In this document: positions 1 through 11,190 of the stretch, in pieces
Layout of the letters: each line of letters opens with the position of its first letter
How positions within the stretch are numbered: the first letter of the stretch is position 1
Origin: Mesorhabditis belari
Lineage: Eukaryota; Nematoda; Chromadorea; Rhabditida; Rhabditidae
Reading direction: 5' to 3'
NCBI GenBank assembly: GCA_958450365.1
Contig: CAUEEP010000934.1
Location: 889,501 to 953,500, forward strand
Length of the DNA stretch: 64,000 bases
Program-made: the position numbers and the translations under genes
The notes under the pieces: model-generated
Told to the model about the DNA's origin: nothing
Databases searched by the model: none
Seen by the model: the letters and a program-made list of their open reading frames with translations, nothing else

Positions 1-379
1 ACAGAAAAATCACTCTGTCAATTGAATCGAGTGCTCTTTGTGTGGCCAGGTAATCGCTTGCCGTCTGGCAAAACGTCCGGTATGGGGTGCTGCGATTTTC
101 GAAATTTTTGATAATCATCCGGGGCGCCATAAAGCCCGAATTTGCCAAGGCTGTCCAAGGCATTGTCCAAGGCTGTCCAAGGCATTGTCCAAGGCTCGAA
201 TTGTCCAAGAATTATGAACGAAACTTCCCAGATTTCACCAGCTTTAAGCAGTGGCTATTATCAAGCTCCAATTTAATGAATTACTCAGTCTGGAGTGTTC
301 TCAAAGCCTTGGTCAAAAGCAGGAAGAAAAGGACCGATCATTTAAGTTGACTCCAATAAACGAACGTCGTATCAAGTCG

Positions 380-1260
380 TACTTCTCTATGTTCTTACAC
401 ATGAGTATACAAAATAAATTCGACTTTCCTATGACCAAATTTAATGAGGATCATTTTAAAACCAACCTCAAGTCTAACTGATTACTGGGAGTCGAGTTAT
501 AGAGTAAAATAGAAAAGTCCCCCAAACTCCGAGACTTTCATCTAGAAGGTCAACTTTGACACTGATTTTCTCTATGTTTTTATTGGTGAGTCTACAAAAC
601 AAATTTTACTTTTCTATAGCCAAATTTAATGAAGATTCTTTTAAAAGCAACCATAAGTTCATTCAGCCTCTATAACTCGAGTTTTGGACCATTTAAATTG
701 ATTAACTTTTTCAGATAGGTAGTTCAACTTTTGCACAAATTTTCTCTATGTTCTTACACGAGAGTGTACCAAATAAATTGTGGTATTCTAAACCAAATTT
801 CATAAGGATCATTTTAAAACCAACGCCAAGTCGATCTGACAATTAGAAGTCGAGTTATAGAGAAAAGTGCGCTAAAGTGCCATTTTGACTATGGAAAAAC
901 GGCACTTTAGCGCACTACTCTTCAAGACGCTTTTTCTCTATGTTTTTATTAAAGAGTATACAAAACAAATTTCACGTTTCTATAACCAAATTTAATGAAG
1001 ATTCTTTTAAAAGCAATCATAAGTTGACTCAACTTCTATAACTCGAGTTATAGACCATTTAAATTGATCAACTTTTCCAGGTAGGTAGTTCAACTTCGAC
1101 ACAAATTTTCTCTATATTCTTACACTTGAGTATACAAAACAAATTCTACTTTTCTACAACCAAATTTAATGAGGATCATTTTAAAACCAACCTCAAGTCG
1201 ATTTGATTACTGGGAGTCGAGTTATAGAGTAAAATCAAAAAGTTCCCAAACTCCGTAGAC
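380..1260 (+). repeat. Degenerate ~180-bp satellite-like direct repeat
   Basis: Five diverged units share the order CTCTATGTTCTTACAC, a motif like GAGTATACAAAACAAATT, and CCAAATTTAATGAGGAT. The last motif recurs at about 433, 620, 792, 985 and 1161, a spacing of 172-193 bp. Alternate units look more alike, suggesting an old dimer. Confidence 0.8.
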
Positions 1261-1371
1261 TCGTAACGGAATTTGGAAGTTTTTTCTCCATGCTTTATTT
1301 GAATCTGAATGTTTCAAAGAATAAAAATCAGTGAAAAACATTGATTCACTGAAAGAAATCATTCTAGAAAG

Positions 1372-1672
1372 CTTGGTTTAGGCTCAATTCGCGTATCTTT
1401 TGGCCACGATTGTATCTTTTCCCAAAAACGTGGCCTCTTTTACAACTACCCATATTTTTAAGAAGAAATAAACCAAATTGTTTGAAAGTAATCTAGAGAA
1501 AGTGAAGATTTCAGTGTGCTAGATGGAGAGGGTTTACAAGGCAGAAACTAAGGCGAGCGTTTACAAGGCTTTCAACGTTTTCCCCTACCTCATCAAAATT
1601 AGAGATTTTCCCCATTCGTTTCCCCTTTTTCCTTTCCTCTTTTCTCATCCATTCAAGTGCCGCTGATTTGAT
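1372..1672 (+). repeat. 301-bp direct duplication, copy 1
   Basis: Nearly identical to 1944-2244, with only a handful of substitutions and no length change. Starts CTTGGTTTAGGCTCAATTCG and ends GCCGCTGATTTGAT. The unit carries no coding or element signature. Confidence 0.92.
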
Positions 1673-1940
1673 CCAGACAATCGAGACTGAATACTATATC
1701 TAGACTAAATACCGTAATCTAGCCATTCTAGACTGAATAACCCATTCTAGATTGAATACCGTAATCCAGACAGTCTAGACTGAATACTCTATCTAGACTG
1801 AATACTCTAATCTAGACTAAATACCGTAATCTAGCCATTCTAGACTGAATAACCCATTCTAGATAGAATACCGTAATCCAGACAGTCTCGACTGAATACT
1901 CTATCTAGACTGAATACCTTAATCTAGATAAAATGCCTAA
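1673..1940 (+). repeat. TCTAGACTGAATAC-type array
   Basis: Irregular repeats of TCTAGACTGAATAC, with variants carrying TACCGTAATC, organised as a longer unit of about 125 bp present roughly twice. Confidence 0.85.
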
Positions 1941-1943
1941 TCT

Positions 1944-2244
1944 CTTGGCTTAGGCTGAATTCGCGTATCTTTTGGCCACGATTGTATCTTTTCCCAAAAA
2001 CGTGGCCTCTTTTACAACTACCCATATTTTTAAGAAGAAATAAACCAAATTTTTTGAAAGTAATCTAGAGAAAGTGAAGATTTCAGTGTGATAGATGGAG
2101 AGGGTTTACAAGGCAAAAACTAAGGCGAGCGTTTACAAGGCTTTCAACGTTTTCCCCTACCCCATCAAAATTAGAGATTTTCCCCATTCGTTTCCCCTTT
2201 TTCCTTTCCTCTTTTCTCATCCATTCAAGTGCCGCTGATTTGAT
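1944..2244 (+). repeat. 301-bp direct duplication, copy 2
   Basis: Second copy of 1372-1672. The two copies bracket the TCTAGACTGAATA array. Confidence 0.92.
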
Positions 2245-2810
2245 TGAGTCCCGTTGAAGGAGATTTTCGATGAGTGTGACTTGATGAGATGTCCTAAAAT
2301 TGCGCAAAAATTGCCCAAAATGGCCGAAAATTCCCAAAATTCCCGAAATTCCCGAAATTCCCGAAAATTTTCCAAAGAGCTTGTACTGAACAAATGAAAA
2401 GCTTTCTGTTTTCAAAATTTCAGTTCTGCATCCAATTATAAACGATGATCGGATTATAAATGTTTTCAGGGAGAGAGCTGAACATTTTACAGTCAATGAA
2501 AGGAATTATTTTCAACCATTCAATATTTCAAAAGCTTTAAATAAAGCTTTAAAAGTTTTTAAAACTTTATTAAACTTTCTATTCATATTGATTTGAATTT
2601 TCTTTTGAATTCGAGGCTGTTAATGGGGATAAAGTTGGATTTGAAACGATTAGATGAGAGCTTTTTTTGCGTCAACTCTAACGTGTTAATCATTTTTTAA
2701 TGATTTCTAATTTCTAATGTGAAATCATTTTTTCATTTCTCATGAGAATACCGTATTCTTTTACAGATTTAAGACTTTGGTTTTGGGTTTTCCAAAAATG
2801 TAACCAAAAC

Positions 2811-2923
2811 AAACCAAGCCAAGCCAAGCCAAGAGAAGTCAAGCCAAGCCAAACCAAACCAAACCAAGCCAAGCCAAGCCAAGCCAAGCCAAGCCAAGCC
2901 AAGCCAAGCCAAACCAAGCCAAA
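2811..2923 (+). repeat. (CCAAG)n/(CCAAA)n pentamer microsatellite
   Basis: About 22 copies of a 5-bp unit, mostly AAGCC, with some AAACC. Both strands stay open through it, which produces meaningless Lys-Pro-Ser or Trp-Leu-Gly reading frames. Confidence 0.95.
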
Positions 2924-3113
2924 CCTGGTTTCTCGCCTATGCCTTTACTAGGGAATTGCTCGAACCTGGCATCGATTTAGGAGGAGATTTAGGAGCGCAG
3001 AAATGACACCTTGAAATTCCAATTTTACTCGATAGCATCCAATTTTCGAAGTTTGGGCACTTTTGGAAAAATGGTGCTGCCGCAATCTAGGCGAGAATTA
3101 CTTCCCTTTGTAC

Positions 3114-3190
3114 AATGGCTGGATGGTGTAGCGGATAGTACACTTGTCCTCCGTCCCTCTTTTCCCTGGTTCGAATCCCGTCCCTGTCAA
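3114..3190 (+). tRNA. tRNA-like sequence, degenerate
   Basis: A-box GGTGTAGCGGATAGTACAC and B-box TGGTTCGAATCCC are present. The D arm folds, but acceptor and anticodon stems do not pair convincingly. Confidence 0.4.
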
Positions 3191-3447
3191 AACGTTTTTA
3201 CTTTACTAAGAACAATAAAAATTTTGAGCACTTTTGGGTATCTCTATTTTTTGGGTCTTTAAAGTGTCTATAAACAGTTTAGAAGCTAAATTGAACTCTT
3301 GGAAATGGCTGAAAACGTTTTTCAGTGACAACAAAAGAAATAGAGCTCTTGGGAATGGCAAAAAATAGCTGAAGAGCTATCTTTTGCTTCTCTTTGAATT
3401 TTTTTTGACCCTGCTTCGAATCCCCTCACTCTCCAAGCTTTTTGAGA

Positions 3448-3790
3448 GTTTCCTGGGATCAGATTTAACTGGTCGGTTTCCTGAGATCGGATTGAACCGA
3501 TCAGATCCCTGGGATCGGATTGAACCGATCAGTTTCCTGGGATCGGATTGAACTGGTCGGTTTCCTGGGATCGGATTGAACGGATCGGCTTCCTGGGATC
3601 GGATTGAACTGGTCGGTTTCCTGGGATCGGATTGAACTGGTCGGTTTCCTGGGATCGGATTGAACGGATCGGCTTCCTGGGATCGGATTGAACTGGTCGG
3701 TTTCCTGGGATCAGATTGAACGGATCGGTTTCCTGGGATCGGATTGAACCGATCGGTTTCCTGAGATCGGATTGAACCGAGCGAATCCCT
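3448..3790 (+). repeat. 28-bp minisatellite, locus 1
   Basis: About twelve copies of a unit like TTTCCTGGGATCGGATTGAA plus CYGRTCGG. The array is followed by a 160-bp unique segment (3790-3950) also found after locus 2. Confidence 0.93.
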
Positions 3791-4599
3791 TGGTTCGCGC
3801 GGATCCCAGTTTACCAGATTTGACTAGCGTTTACACCATGGATTTCCTTCTTAAAGCTGTAACTGTTTTAATCACAAAGCTTGCAATAAAAACTAAATAT
3901 TCAAATTCTTGATCAACTCAAAAGTCACATTGAAGTGATAGAAGAGAGTGCAAGAAGTGATAAACCGATAAATTTCAATAAATTCTCACCACTTCGATAG
4001 ATTTTTAATTCCTTTTATTCGTTTGACAAATTTTGTCGTTTTTTTCTCTAAACTCTCTCGTTCCAATTAGCCAAATGAGCTGAGAGCTCCGATTTTTTGG
4101 CTCCCTTTTTGCCTCTTTTCGTTTTTCTCGTTTAAAACGACCCCAAAATGAAATCTTTCTAACCTTTTGCTGAAATTGGCTCAAATCTCGTAAATGTTTA
4201 TGTTTTGGAAACGAAATTGATCTTGTAGCGTTTTTTTTTCGCAATTTTTACACCCTTTTCCATCCTCATTGATTTCTGTGTTATTACTTTAAAAAAAATG
4301 TTATTACTTTGTTTGTTTAAAAGCGACTAATGCAAGCTTTGAAGCTATTAGGGTGGTAAACTATCAGCTATCACTAAGAAACTATCAGCTCTCATTTATC
4401 AGAAACGAGCGATGCTAACGGCATTATTTTTTTTTAAATGTTTTGTTTGTTTTGTTCGCATATTTTTTTGCTATTTATTTCGACATTTGAATTTTTTGGT
4501 TGTTGTTTATTTTATTATGCTTTTATTTTATTTTAAAATGCTTATATTTTTTATTTAGATCATGGTCGAGCAAAAGTTTGTGCTACGAGCAGCATTACT

Positions 4600-4713
4600 A
4601 TCTAAATTTGGTTCCTTATCTCTCTAAATTTGGTTCCTTATCTCTTTAAATTTGGTTCCTTATCTCTCTAAATTTGGTTCCTTATTTCTCTAAATTTGGT
4701 TCCTTATCTCTTT
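4600..4713 (+). repeat. 21-bp tandem repeat inside the mariner relic
   Basis: Five copies of TCTCTAAATTTGGTTCCTTAT, just upstream of the transposase relic. The 5' part of the gene would normally occupy this interval. Confidence 0.92.
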
Positions 4714-4990
4714 AAAAGCTTCAAAATTGGAAAGTCTGCTGCCGAATCGCATCGTTCTCTCTGTGCTGCTTCCGGAGATGGCAGTTTATCTCTCAGGCAG
4801 TGTCAGACTTGGTTTCAACGAGAGGGAGACGAGACTTTGGAAGATTACGAGCACGGTTCGAGGCCAGAAGTCGTGAACGAAGCGAAGCTGAGGCCGATCC
4901 GGCCGATCTGGCCGTTATTCAGGCCGATCCATGCCAATCTGCTCGAGATCTTGCGAAACTATTCCATTGTGATCACCATCGAGCGATCTT
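4714..4990 (+). pseudogene. Mariner transposase fragment (helix-turn-helix region), frameshifted
   Basis: One frame reads FKIGKSAAESHRSLCAASGD and QTWFQREGDETLEDYEHGSR, matching the mariner N-terminal DNA-binding region (a G-x-SAAE helix and a WF-x-GDESLED segment). A second frame then reads IQADPCQSARDLAKLFHCDH, matching the second helix-turn-helix (EADP-x-TVRELAE). The catalytic DDE/D domain is absent. It is a broken remnant, interrupted by frameshifts. Confidence 0.85.
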
Positions 4991-5045
4991 TTTTCTGAAT
5001 GTACCGTCAAATCGGCAGTTTCTTTTGCACCACCCTAATAAAAGA

Positions 5046-5180
5046 AAGCTTTCAGCGTTCAAGCTAAAAGAATGCCAGCTTTCAAGCTAAAAGAATGCGA
5101 GCTATCAAGCTAAAAGAATGCCAGCTTTTCAAGCAAAAAGAATGCCAGCTTTCAAGCTAAAAGAATGCCAGCTTTCAGCT
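5046..5180 (+). repeat. 23-bp tandem repeat
   Basis: About six copies of a unit containing CTTTCAAGCTAAAAGAATGC, starting right after the mariner element. Confidence 0.9.
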
Positions 5181-5873
5181 TTTTGAAACTCTTAAACCAT
5201 TTCCTCTTTTCGAATCTTTTAAAGTTTCAATTTAATTTAATTTAAAGTCTAAAGTTTAAAGTTTCAATTTCAACTTAATTCAATAAAAAATTCCCCTCAA
5301 AATTTCTCGACAGAGCTGAAGGGAATTTCTGAGTTCAAAAGCAATTTTTGCCTCGCCGAATTTCTCTCTCTAAAATCGAATTATCCGGTATACGGTAATC
5401 AAGGCCAAGTCGCCTTTTCTAACTAAAAATATTCAACTAAATTCCCCGGGCAAAGCGCAAATTTTGGGCGCTGAAAGCGGCTAAGTGAATTTGAGCGCCA
5501 TTGCCCCCTCAACTAAGGGACTTTAGTTGAATGTTTAGGCACACACAACTCGAAAACGGACTAACTTTATCACCAAAAAGAGGCAAAAGGCCAAAAAGGC
5601 CGCTTGTTGAAGGGACATTTCATCAAATTCCCCCCTTTTTCTTCAATTTTCTCGAGAATCCGATGAAATTTTGCACTTCACTTCACCACATTTTCTGCCC
5701 ATTACGCGGTCAAGACTTTAGAGAGTTTTTGAAAGAAATAACAACACTTTTTGGAAAGAGAACCTTAGATTTCCCAGAGTTGAGTAGCTTTTTAAATAGC
5801 TGTTATAGAAAAAAAAGCACTATATGCAAATTTAGATTGAAATTATGTGTTCAAAATTGCAGTTTTTCATATT

Positions 5874-5985
5874 TGCCATTGGCAATCTAAGTTTGAGCTC
5901 AAATTTCTTGGTGTTGAGCTGTCCAATTTCAATAGTTTTTATACCAATAGACAGAGAAAGACTCGGTGCATCGAATGAGACATTT
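5874..5985 (+). repeat. Dispersed repeat shared with 13484-13650
   Basis: Contains CTTGGTGTTGAGCTGTCCAA and CATCGAATGA. It matches one arm of the foldback at 13484-13650. Confidence 0.75.
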
Positions 5986-6084
5986 CGAAAAGTTTTCATA
6001 AAACTTACTCTATTCTCGTAGAGAATTAGCTTGTTTCTTCTTCAAATTCAGGCAAAGGGCAGATTTGTTCAGTCTTTTAACAAA

Positions 6085-6535
6085 AATGACGTCGTTTTTG
6101 CCCTTTACTCTATAACTAAACTTTTTATTAGCAAACAAGCAAACAAATTGAACTTTTCAATAACCGAATTTGATGAGGATTCTTTTAAAACCAACCGCAA
6201 GTCAAGGCGATGCATTTACCTCGAGATATAGGCCGTTAAAGTTGACCGGCTTCTGCAAGTTTTTCTTAAGAAAAAACCGCAGAAGTCGGTCAACTTCGAC
6301 CCTCGTTTTCCCGGTGTTCTTGCAAGTGAGTACACCAAACAAATACTTTTCTAAAGCCAAATTTGATGAAGATTCTTTTAAAACCAACCGTAAGTCTATT
6401 CGATGCATGTACCTCGAGATATAAGCCGGTCAACTTCGACGCCCGTTTTCTCGGTGTTCTTGCAGATGAGTACCCCAAACAAATACTTTTCTAAAGCCAA
6501 ATTTGATGAGGATTCTTTTAAAACCAACCGTATAA
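6085..6535 (+). repeat. Second cluster of the ~180-bp satellite-like repeat
   Basis: Three more units carry CCAAATTTGATGAGGATTC at about 6163, 6351 and 6497, followed by AAAACCAACCGTAAGTC and ATGTACCTCGAGATATA. The last unit is shortened. Same family as 380-1260. Confidence 0.8.
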
Positions 6536-6917
6536 TTGCCCTTCAACCCTTCAACTTTTTTTTGTTGATTTTTGAGCACCAGGTAGCTGGAGAATTGTAG
6601 CAGAATTGCTCTACTTTAGAGGTTTGCGCTTTCCCTTTAAAGTATGCGGAAAATTCTGAAGCCAAACCTAATTCCTAATCCCGAACCTAGTTTACGTTGT
6701 TCCACGTTTTTTCCAATCACTCTATAGTTTTAGTTTCCCATTCTAGGTTTTAAAAAATCATAGAATGCCTTTCAACGCCTCTCCCTTCCACTCCACCATC
6801 GTTTCTCCTCCTCTCCTCCTCGATGACACGACTAACCCATCAATTTTCCCCCTCCTGCACCCCCTTTTCCTGATTTCTTTCACAATTCCCCTTCAAATTG
6901 TCAACTTCTCGTTTTCA

Positions 6918-7085
6918 GCACATTTTTCACAAACTTTTCCATCGATTTAGATGGAATTCTTTAGATTCTTTAGAAAATGATTTTTGCCGAGGAATTTCCA
7001 AGACTCTATTCTTATTTAAAAATTTCTTAATCGATGCCATTTTGGGCAATTAGTCTTTTCTCTTTTCCTCAGCTATTGTGGATTG
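6918..7085 (+). repeat. Left flanking duplication of minisatellite locus 2
   Basis: Runs from CATTTTTCACAAACTTTTCC to AGCTATTGTGGATT. It is repeated at 7487-7640 on the other side of the minisatellite plus its tail. Confidence 0.85.
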
Positions 7086-7325
7086 AATCGATCGGTTTCC
7101 TGGGATCGGATTGAACTGATTGGATCACTGGGATCGGCTTGAACCGATCGGTTTCCTGGGATCGGATTGAACTGGTCGGTTTCCTGGGATCGGATTGAAC
7201 GGATCGGTTTCCTGGGATTGGATTCAACTGATTGGATCACTGGGATCGGATTAAACCGATCAGTTTCCTGGGATCGGATTGAACGGATCGGTTTCCTGGG
7301 ATCGGATTGAACCGATCGAATCCCT
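7082..7325 (+). repeat. 28-bp minisatellite, locus 2
   Basis: About nine copies of the same unit as 3448-3790, followed by the same segment (7326-7480, beginning CCCTTGGTTCGCGCGGATCC). Confidence 0.93.
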
Positions 7326-7486
7326 TGGTTCGCGCGGATCCCAGTTTGCCAGATTTGACTAGCGTTTACACCATGGATTTCCTTCTTAAAGCTGTAACTG
7401 TTTCAATCACAAAGCTTGCAATAAAAACTAAATATTCAAATTCTTGGCCAACTCAAAAGTCACTGTGAAGTGATAGAAGAGATTTC

Positions 7487-7640
7487 GCATTTTTCACAAA
7501 CTTTTCCATCGATTTCTTTAGATTCTTTAGAAAATTATTCCCGGGGAATTTCCAAAGACTCTATTCTTATTTAAAAATTTCTTAATCGATGCCATTTTGG
7601 GCAATTAGTCTTTTCTCTTTTCCTTAGCTATTGTCGATTT
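7487..7640 (+). repeat. Right flanking duplication of minisatellite locus 2
   Basis: Near copy of 6918-7085 with small indels, so the 0.4-kb minisatellite-bearing segment sits between direct repeats of about 155-168 bp. Confidence 0.85.
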
Positions 7641-8165
7641 TGGGCCCTTTTTAAAGGAATATAAGACGAGCATAGAAGACGAGCAATTTGTTCTCGATCA
7701 TCCCGATGATTGCACCCACTTAGAAATAAGAGAAAATGTGTGATATTTGAGATTAGTCTTTGATATTAAAATATCAAAATCGGGAATTCAAAGCTTGGAT
7801 TAGAGGAGAACTCATTTCACATCTAGTTTTTAGTTTTTAGCGCCATTTTTTCAGGTAAAGTCAATCATTGACTTAGCATAGGGCTCTGCAGACAGTCTGG
7901 GACTGAGAATCCGAGAGATTCTCGAGAAAATTTGGGCATAGTGACGTTAAAAAAAAACGGGAAAAGATCACAAAGGAATTTGAACTGACTGAGCTGGTCA
8001 AATGCTATATGATCTATACCATTCGATGCAGAATTTCACGCTGATTCCGAATCTGCTTTCTGTTTTTGCTATGAAGCACTCTGTCGAAAGTTCTAAGCTT
8101 TCAAAGTTTTGGGATTGAGAAACCACACCCTGTGTTTAGAAGGAGATTTCTCAGAGGATTTTAAG

Positions 8166-8355
8166 AGGTAGCGGTGGCCAAGTGGCAGTGGGTTAGAATA
8201 CGAAGCAAACCCTCTCTAGTTTGAGTCCGCCGTTCGTCAAAACGGAGAACAATTAACTTGGCAAATCCTAAAACACAAGGGAAAAAAAGCAAACGGCGGA
8301 CTCGAACTAGAGAGGGTTTGCCTTGTATTCTAACTGACTGCCACTCGGCCACCAA
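8166..8355. repeat. Inverted pair of tRNA-like sequences (hairpin)
   Basis: A tRNA-like arm on + (8166-8232, with GGTGGCCAAGTGG and AGTTTGAGTCCGCC) is mirrored by a closely similar arm on - (8287-8355, GGTGGCCGAGTGG and AGTTCGAGTCCGCC), separated by about 55 bp. Both carry the same CAAACCCTCTCTAG interior. T-stem pairing is poor in both, so these look like tRNA-derived foldback arms rather than working tRNAs. Confidence 0.75.
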
Positions 8356-8496
8356 TGCGTTTAAACCTACCTCGAATAACTCGATGTCATTTCGTTACCA
8401 CACTCAGTCGACATTCAGTCGCTAACTGCTTTTTTCCCTTCACGGAAAGGGAAAGGAGCAAAAAGGAAAGCAAAAATGAAGCCTTTTATACCAAGG

Positions 8497-8590
8497 CGGT
8501 TTGCCAGATGAACAGCGATTACGCTGGCGCACAAAGAACATCTCTTAATCCTTTTACACAGGGATTTCTCTTTTGTAGGTGGCAGATATT
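8497..8590 (+). repeat. Dispersed repeat shared with 61140-61255
   Basis: Contains TTTTACACAGGGATTTCTCT and a GCGCACAAAGAACA-like segment, both also at 61140-61255. Confidence 0.75.
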
Positions 8591-8897
8591 CAGCTGGGAA
8601 TTTGTACCCAGGGTTTTCGGGGTCGGGGAATCGATTGAAGATATTCATTTTATTGAATCTACCAAATATCAACTCCTTGAATCGATTTGAACCGATAGTT
8701 TTGACAAATCGTTGAAGCTAACAAGCTGGCTTTAAGCACAAGATTTACGCCTGGTTGACGAAGGAACTTATTGGGTTTCTTGTGGGCCAAGCTTGCCAGC
8801 ATTTAGCCTTTAAACTAATCCTACTTTTCCTGACTTGGCTCAAAAAATTGCAACAATCCTTGAAGTGGAGAGAAGTGAGTTTAACGGTGTAGAGATT

Positions 8898-9062
8898 AGC
8901 CATCTAATCTTGAGCCTGAGCCATCTAATCCTGAGCTTGAGCCTGAGCCATCTAATCCTGAGCTTGAGCCTGAGCCATCTACTCCTGAGCTTGAGCCTGA
9001 GCCATCTAATCCTGAGCTTGAGCCTGAGCCATCTAATTCTGAGCTTGAGCCTGGGCCATCTA
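8898..9062 (+). repeat. 27-bp minisatellite
   Basis: About six copies of a unit with CCATCTAATCCTGAGCTTGA plus GCCTGAG. It stays open as a Ser-Leu-rich frame, but no gene signals surround it. Confidence 0.93.
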
Positions 9063-9756
9063 ATCTCTGCACCGATTAGATTTCAAGCTTACCTTCGAAA
9101 CTTTACCCGTTTTCTATTGACTCCTTAATTCAAATCTTGTACCCGTTTTCAAGAAATTTCAAGAAGCCCAATTTGTTCCCCTTGCACAAAGTGAACTCAT
9201 TGCCCGTTCATTCACTCATTCACTCTGCACAATTCTCTTTTAGCCCGTTTCGCGTTAATCGACTTTCCGGTGGTTATGCCCATTTCTCTTTCACTCCCAA
9301 ATTGGTGGCCCCAAATTGATGAAAGAGCCGAAATTTTCACACCTTCACCACGAATGACCCTAATTTTATGGCCAAATTTGCTTTTGCGAAAGTTATTAGA
9401 GATTGGGATTGAGGCTTTGAAGTCTATTGGACTTCAATTGGTCTATTGGAAATAGCTAGTTGAATCCTGGCTAGGAAAGAGTCAATGTGAGATTTCGAAA
9501 CTCATTGAAATGAGTTAGTTTTCAACTTCCAGAACAATTTTCTTTAGATCAAGTCAATCATTGACTAAATTAGATCTAACTCTATCTAGATCTAACTCTA
9601 TTTGAATTGAATTGAATTGAATTGAATTGAATTCCAAATTTGTAATCAAAATCTGTGGAATAGCTCAAAAATGCAAGCTTTTTCGCAAAAAAATTTTTGC
9701 TTGAACAAATCTTGATTGCTTTGCTCTTGAGTCGAATTTATGGGTCGTCTGACAGC

Positions 9757-9842
9757 TACAGTCGTGGTCTAGTGGATAGTGTGATGGTTTAGAAAACTGG
9801 TTGGTCGTTATTCGTCGTGAGTTCGAATCCTCTCTTGGTAAA
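9757..9842 (+). tRNA. tRNA-like sequence, degenerate
   Basis: A-box-like TGGTCTAGTGGATAGTG and B-box-like GAGTTCGAATCC are about 40 nt apart. Neither the acceptor nor the T stem pairs fully, so this is probably a pseudogene or tRNA-derived repeat. Confidence 0.4.
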
Positions 9843-10029
9843 GATCTTTTGCTTTTCATTTTTCACAATGATATCTCTTTTTTAATGGCTAAACACCTTT
9901 CTGGCCTCCCTGAAAAACACTCGACCGAAGAGAAAAGAGATTTTACGGCACCAGAAAGATCAAAGAGGGCGTTTAAAGCACAAGAACGAAATCTATTGAA
10001 TGGTTTAGTTACCCAATCTCAACCTTTTC

Positions 10030-10236
10030 AACTACTAGCTTTCCAGCTTTCTAGCTTTCTAGCTTTCTAGCTTCCTAGCTTTCTGGCTGTCTAGCTTCCT
10101 AGCTTTCTAGCTTCCTAGCTTCCTAGCTTCCAAGCTTCCTAGCTTTCTAGCTTTCTAGCTTTCCAGCTTTCTAGCTTTCCAGCTTTCCAGCTTTCCAGCT
10201 TTCTAGCTTTCCAGCTTTCTAGCTTTCTAGCTTTCA
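10030..10236 (+). repeat. 10-bp CTAGCTTTCT/CCAGCTTTCT array
   Basis: About twenty copies of a decamer ending in AGCTT with C/T variants. Confidence 0.95.
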
Positions 10237-10581
10237 ACTGTATCTATTTTTGATTGTTTCAATTACACAACTACCATTTTCCATTGAAAGTTTCATCTTT
10301 CAAACGCTTTGCATCAAAACTTTTTCTCTATTCCCCTTTTTCTTCGAACAATTCTCGTCATCGACATTTCCCAAGAAAGTGCGGTCCCTAAAACGAGATA
10401 ATTGTCGGTGTTGGCTCTCTTTCCTTCCCCATTCTCTCCAATCCAATGAAATGAGCCGAATCAACGACCCAATTGAGGACAAAACTCATTTCGGCATCTT
10501 TAGAATATAAGGAAATTCGTTAACTTAAATTTTCGATAACTTTTATAACTAAAGAGTTTAGAAAAATGGTTTAATTATGGT

Positions 10582-11190
10582 TTCAGCTTTAACTTAAAGC
10601 TTTAACTTGCAGCTTTAGCCTACAGCTTTAACTTACAGCTTTAACTTCGGTTCAGTTACCCAACAGCAGTTTGCGACTACACCATTTTCCTGTATCGATT
10701 CATTTACCCAACTTGAATCTCTTCAGCTTTCATTGTTCAATCAGCTTCCTTTTCTATATTCATACTACAATCAAAATCTAATTCCCTAATTGGATGCCGG
10801 GGATTCGGCAATGGAAAAGGCCGAAAAAGAGTGCCCAAAATCGGCGCGGCGAGTGATGGAATAAAATAGAAGGTGGAGGGGAAAGGCTGAGAGTTAAAAG
10901 AAGGCCAAGGCTATACGGACACCTGGAGAGAAAAGCCTAGACCCAGATCCAACCAAGGCCCAACCAAGGCCCAACTCTGGACCTAAATCTTCTAGCAAAC
11001 AATCCTTCTACCATTTTCTGGCCTTGACCTTTTTAAAATTTCTTTAGATAGCCAGTAAAAGATAGAATAGATTGATTGTAAGGCGTTGCCTAAATAACCA
11101 ATTTTGCTCTATTCAACAACTTCTATGTCCCGGTTTAGTTACGCAACTTACAGCTTTAACTTACAGCTTTAACTTATAGCTTTAACTGTT
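10582..11190 (+). repeat. Two small AGCTTTAACTTAC arrays
   Basis: AGCTTTAACTTAC-type units lie at 10582-10645 and 11150-11190. Between them is low-complexity DNA with AACCAAGGCCC repeats near 10950. Confidence 0.7.

Larger units (their letters stand above)
4348..5038 (+). mobile_element. Dead mariner-type DNA transposon
   Basis: Terminal inverted repeats TTAGGGTGGT (4348-4357) and ACCACCCTAA (5029-5038) are flanked by TA on both sides (4346-4347 and 5039-5040), as expected for mariner. The right end read inward starts TTAGGGTGGTGCAAAAG, like mariner ends in other animals. The interior has a transposase N-terminal relic plus a short tandem array, and is too short for an intact element. Confidence 0.85.

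Noticed and set aside
5531..5890. 119-codon open frame
   Set aside because: No recognisable family, no splice or start context, and the end overlaps a dispersed repeat.
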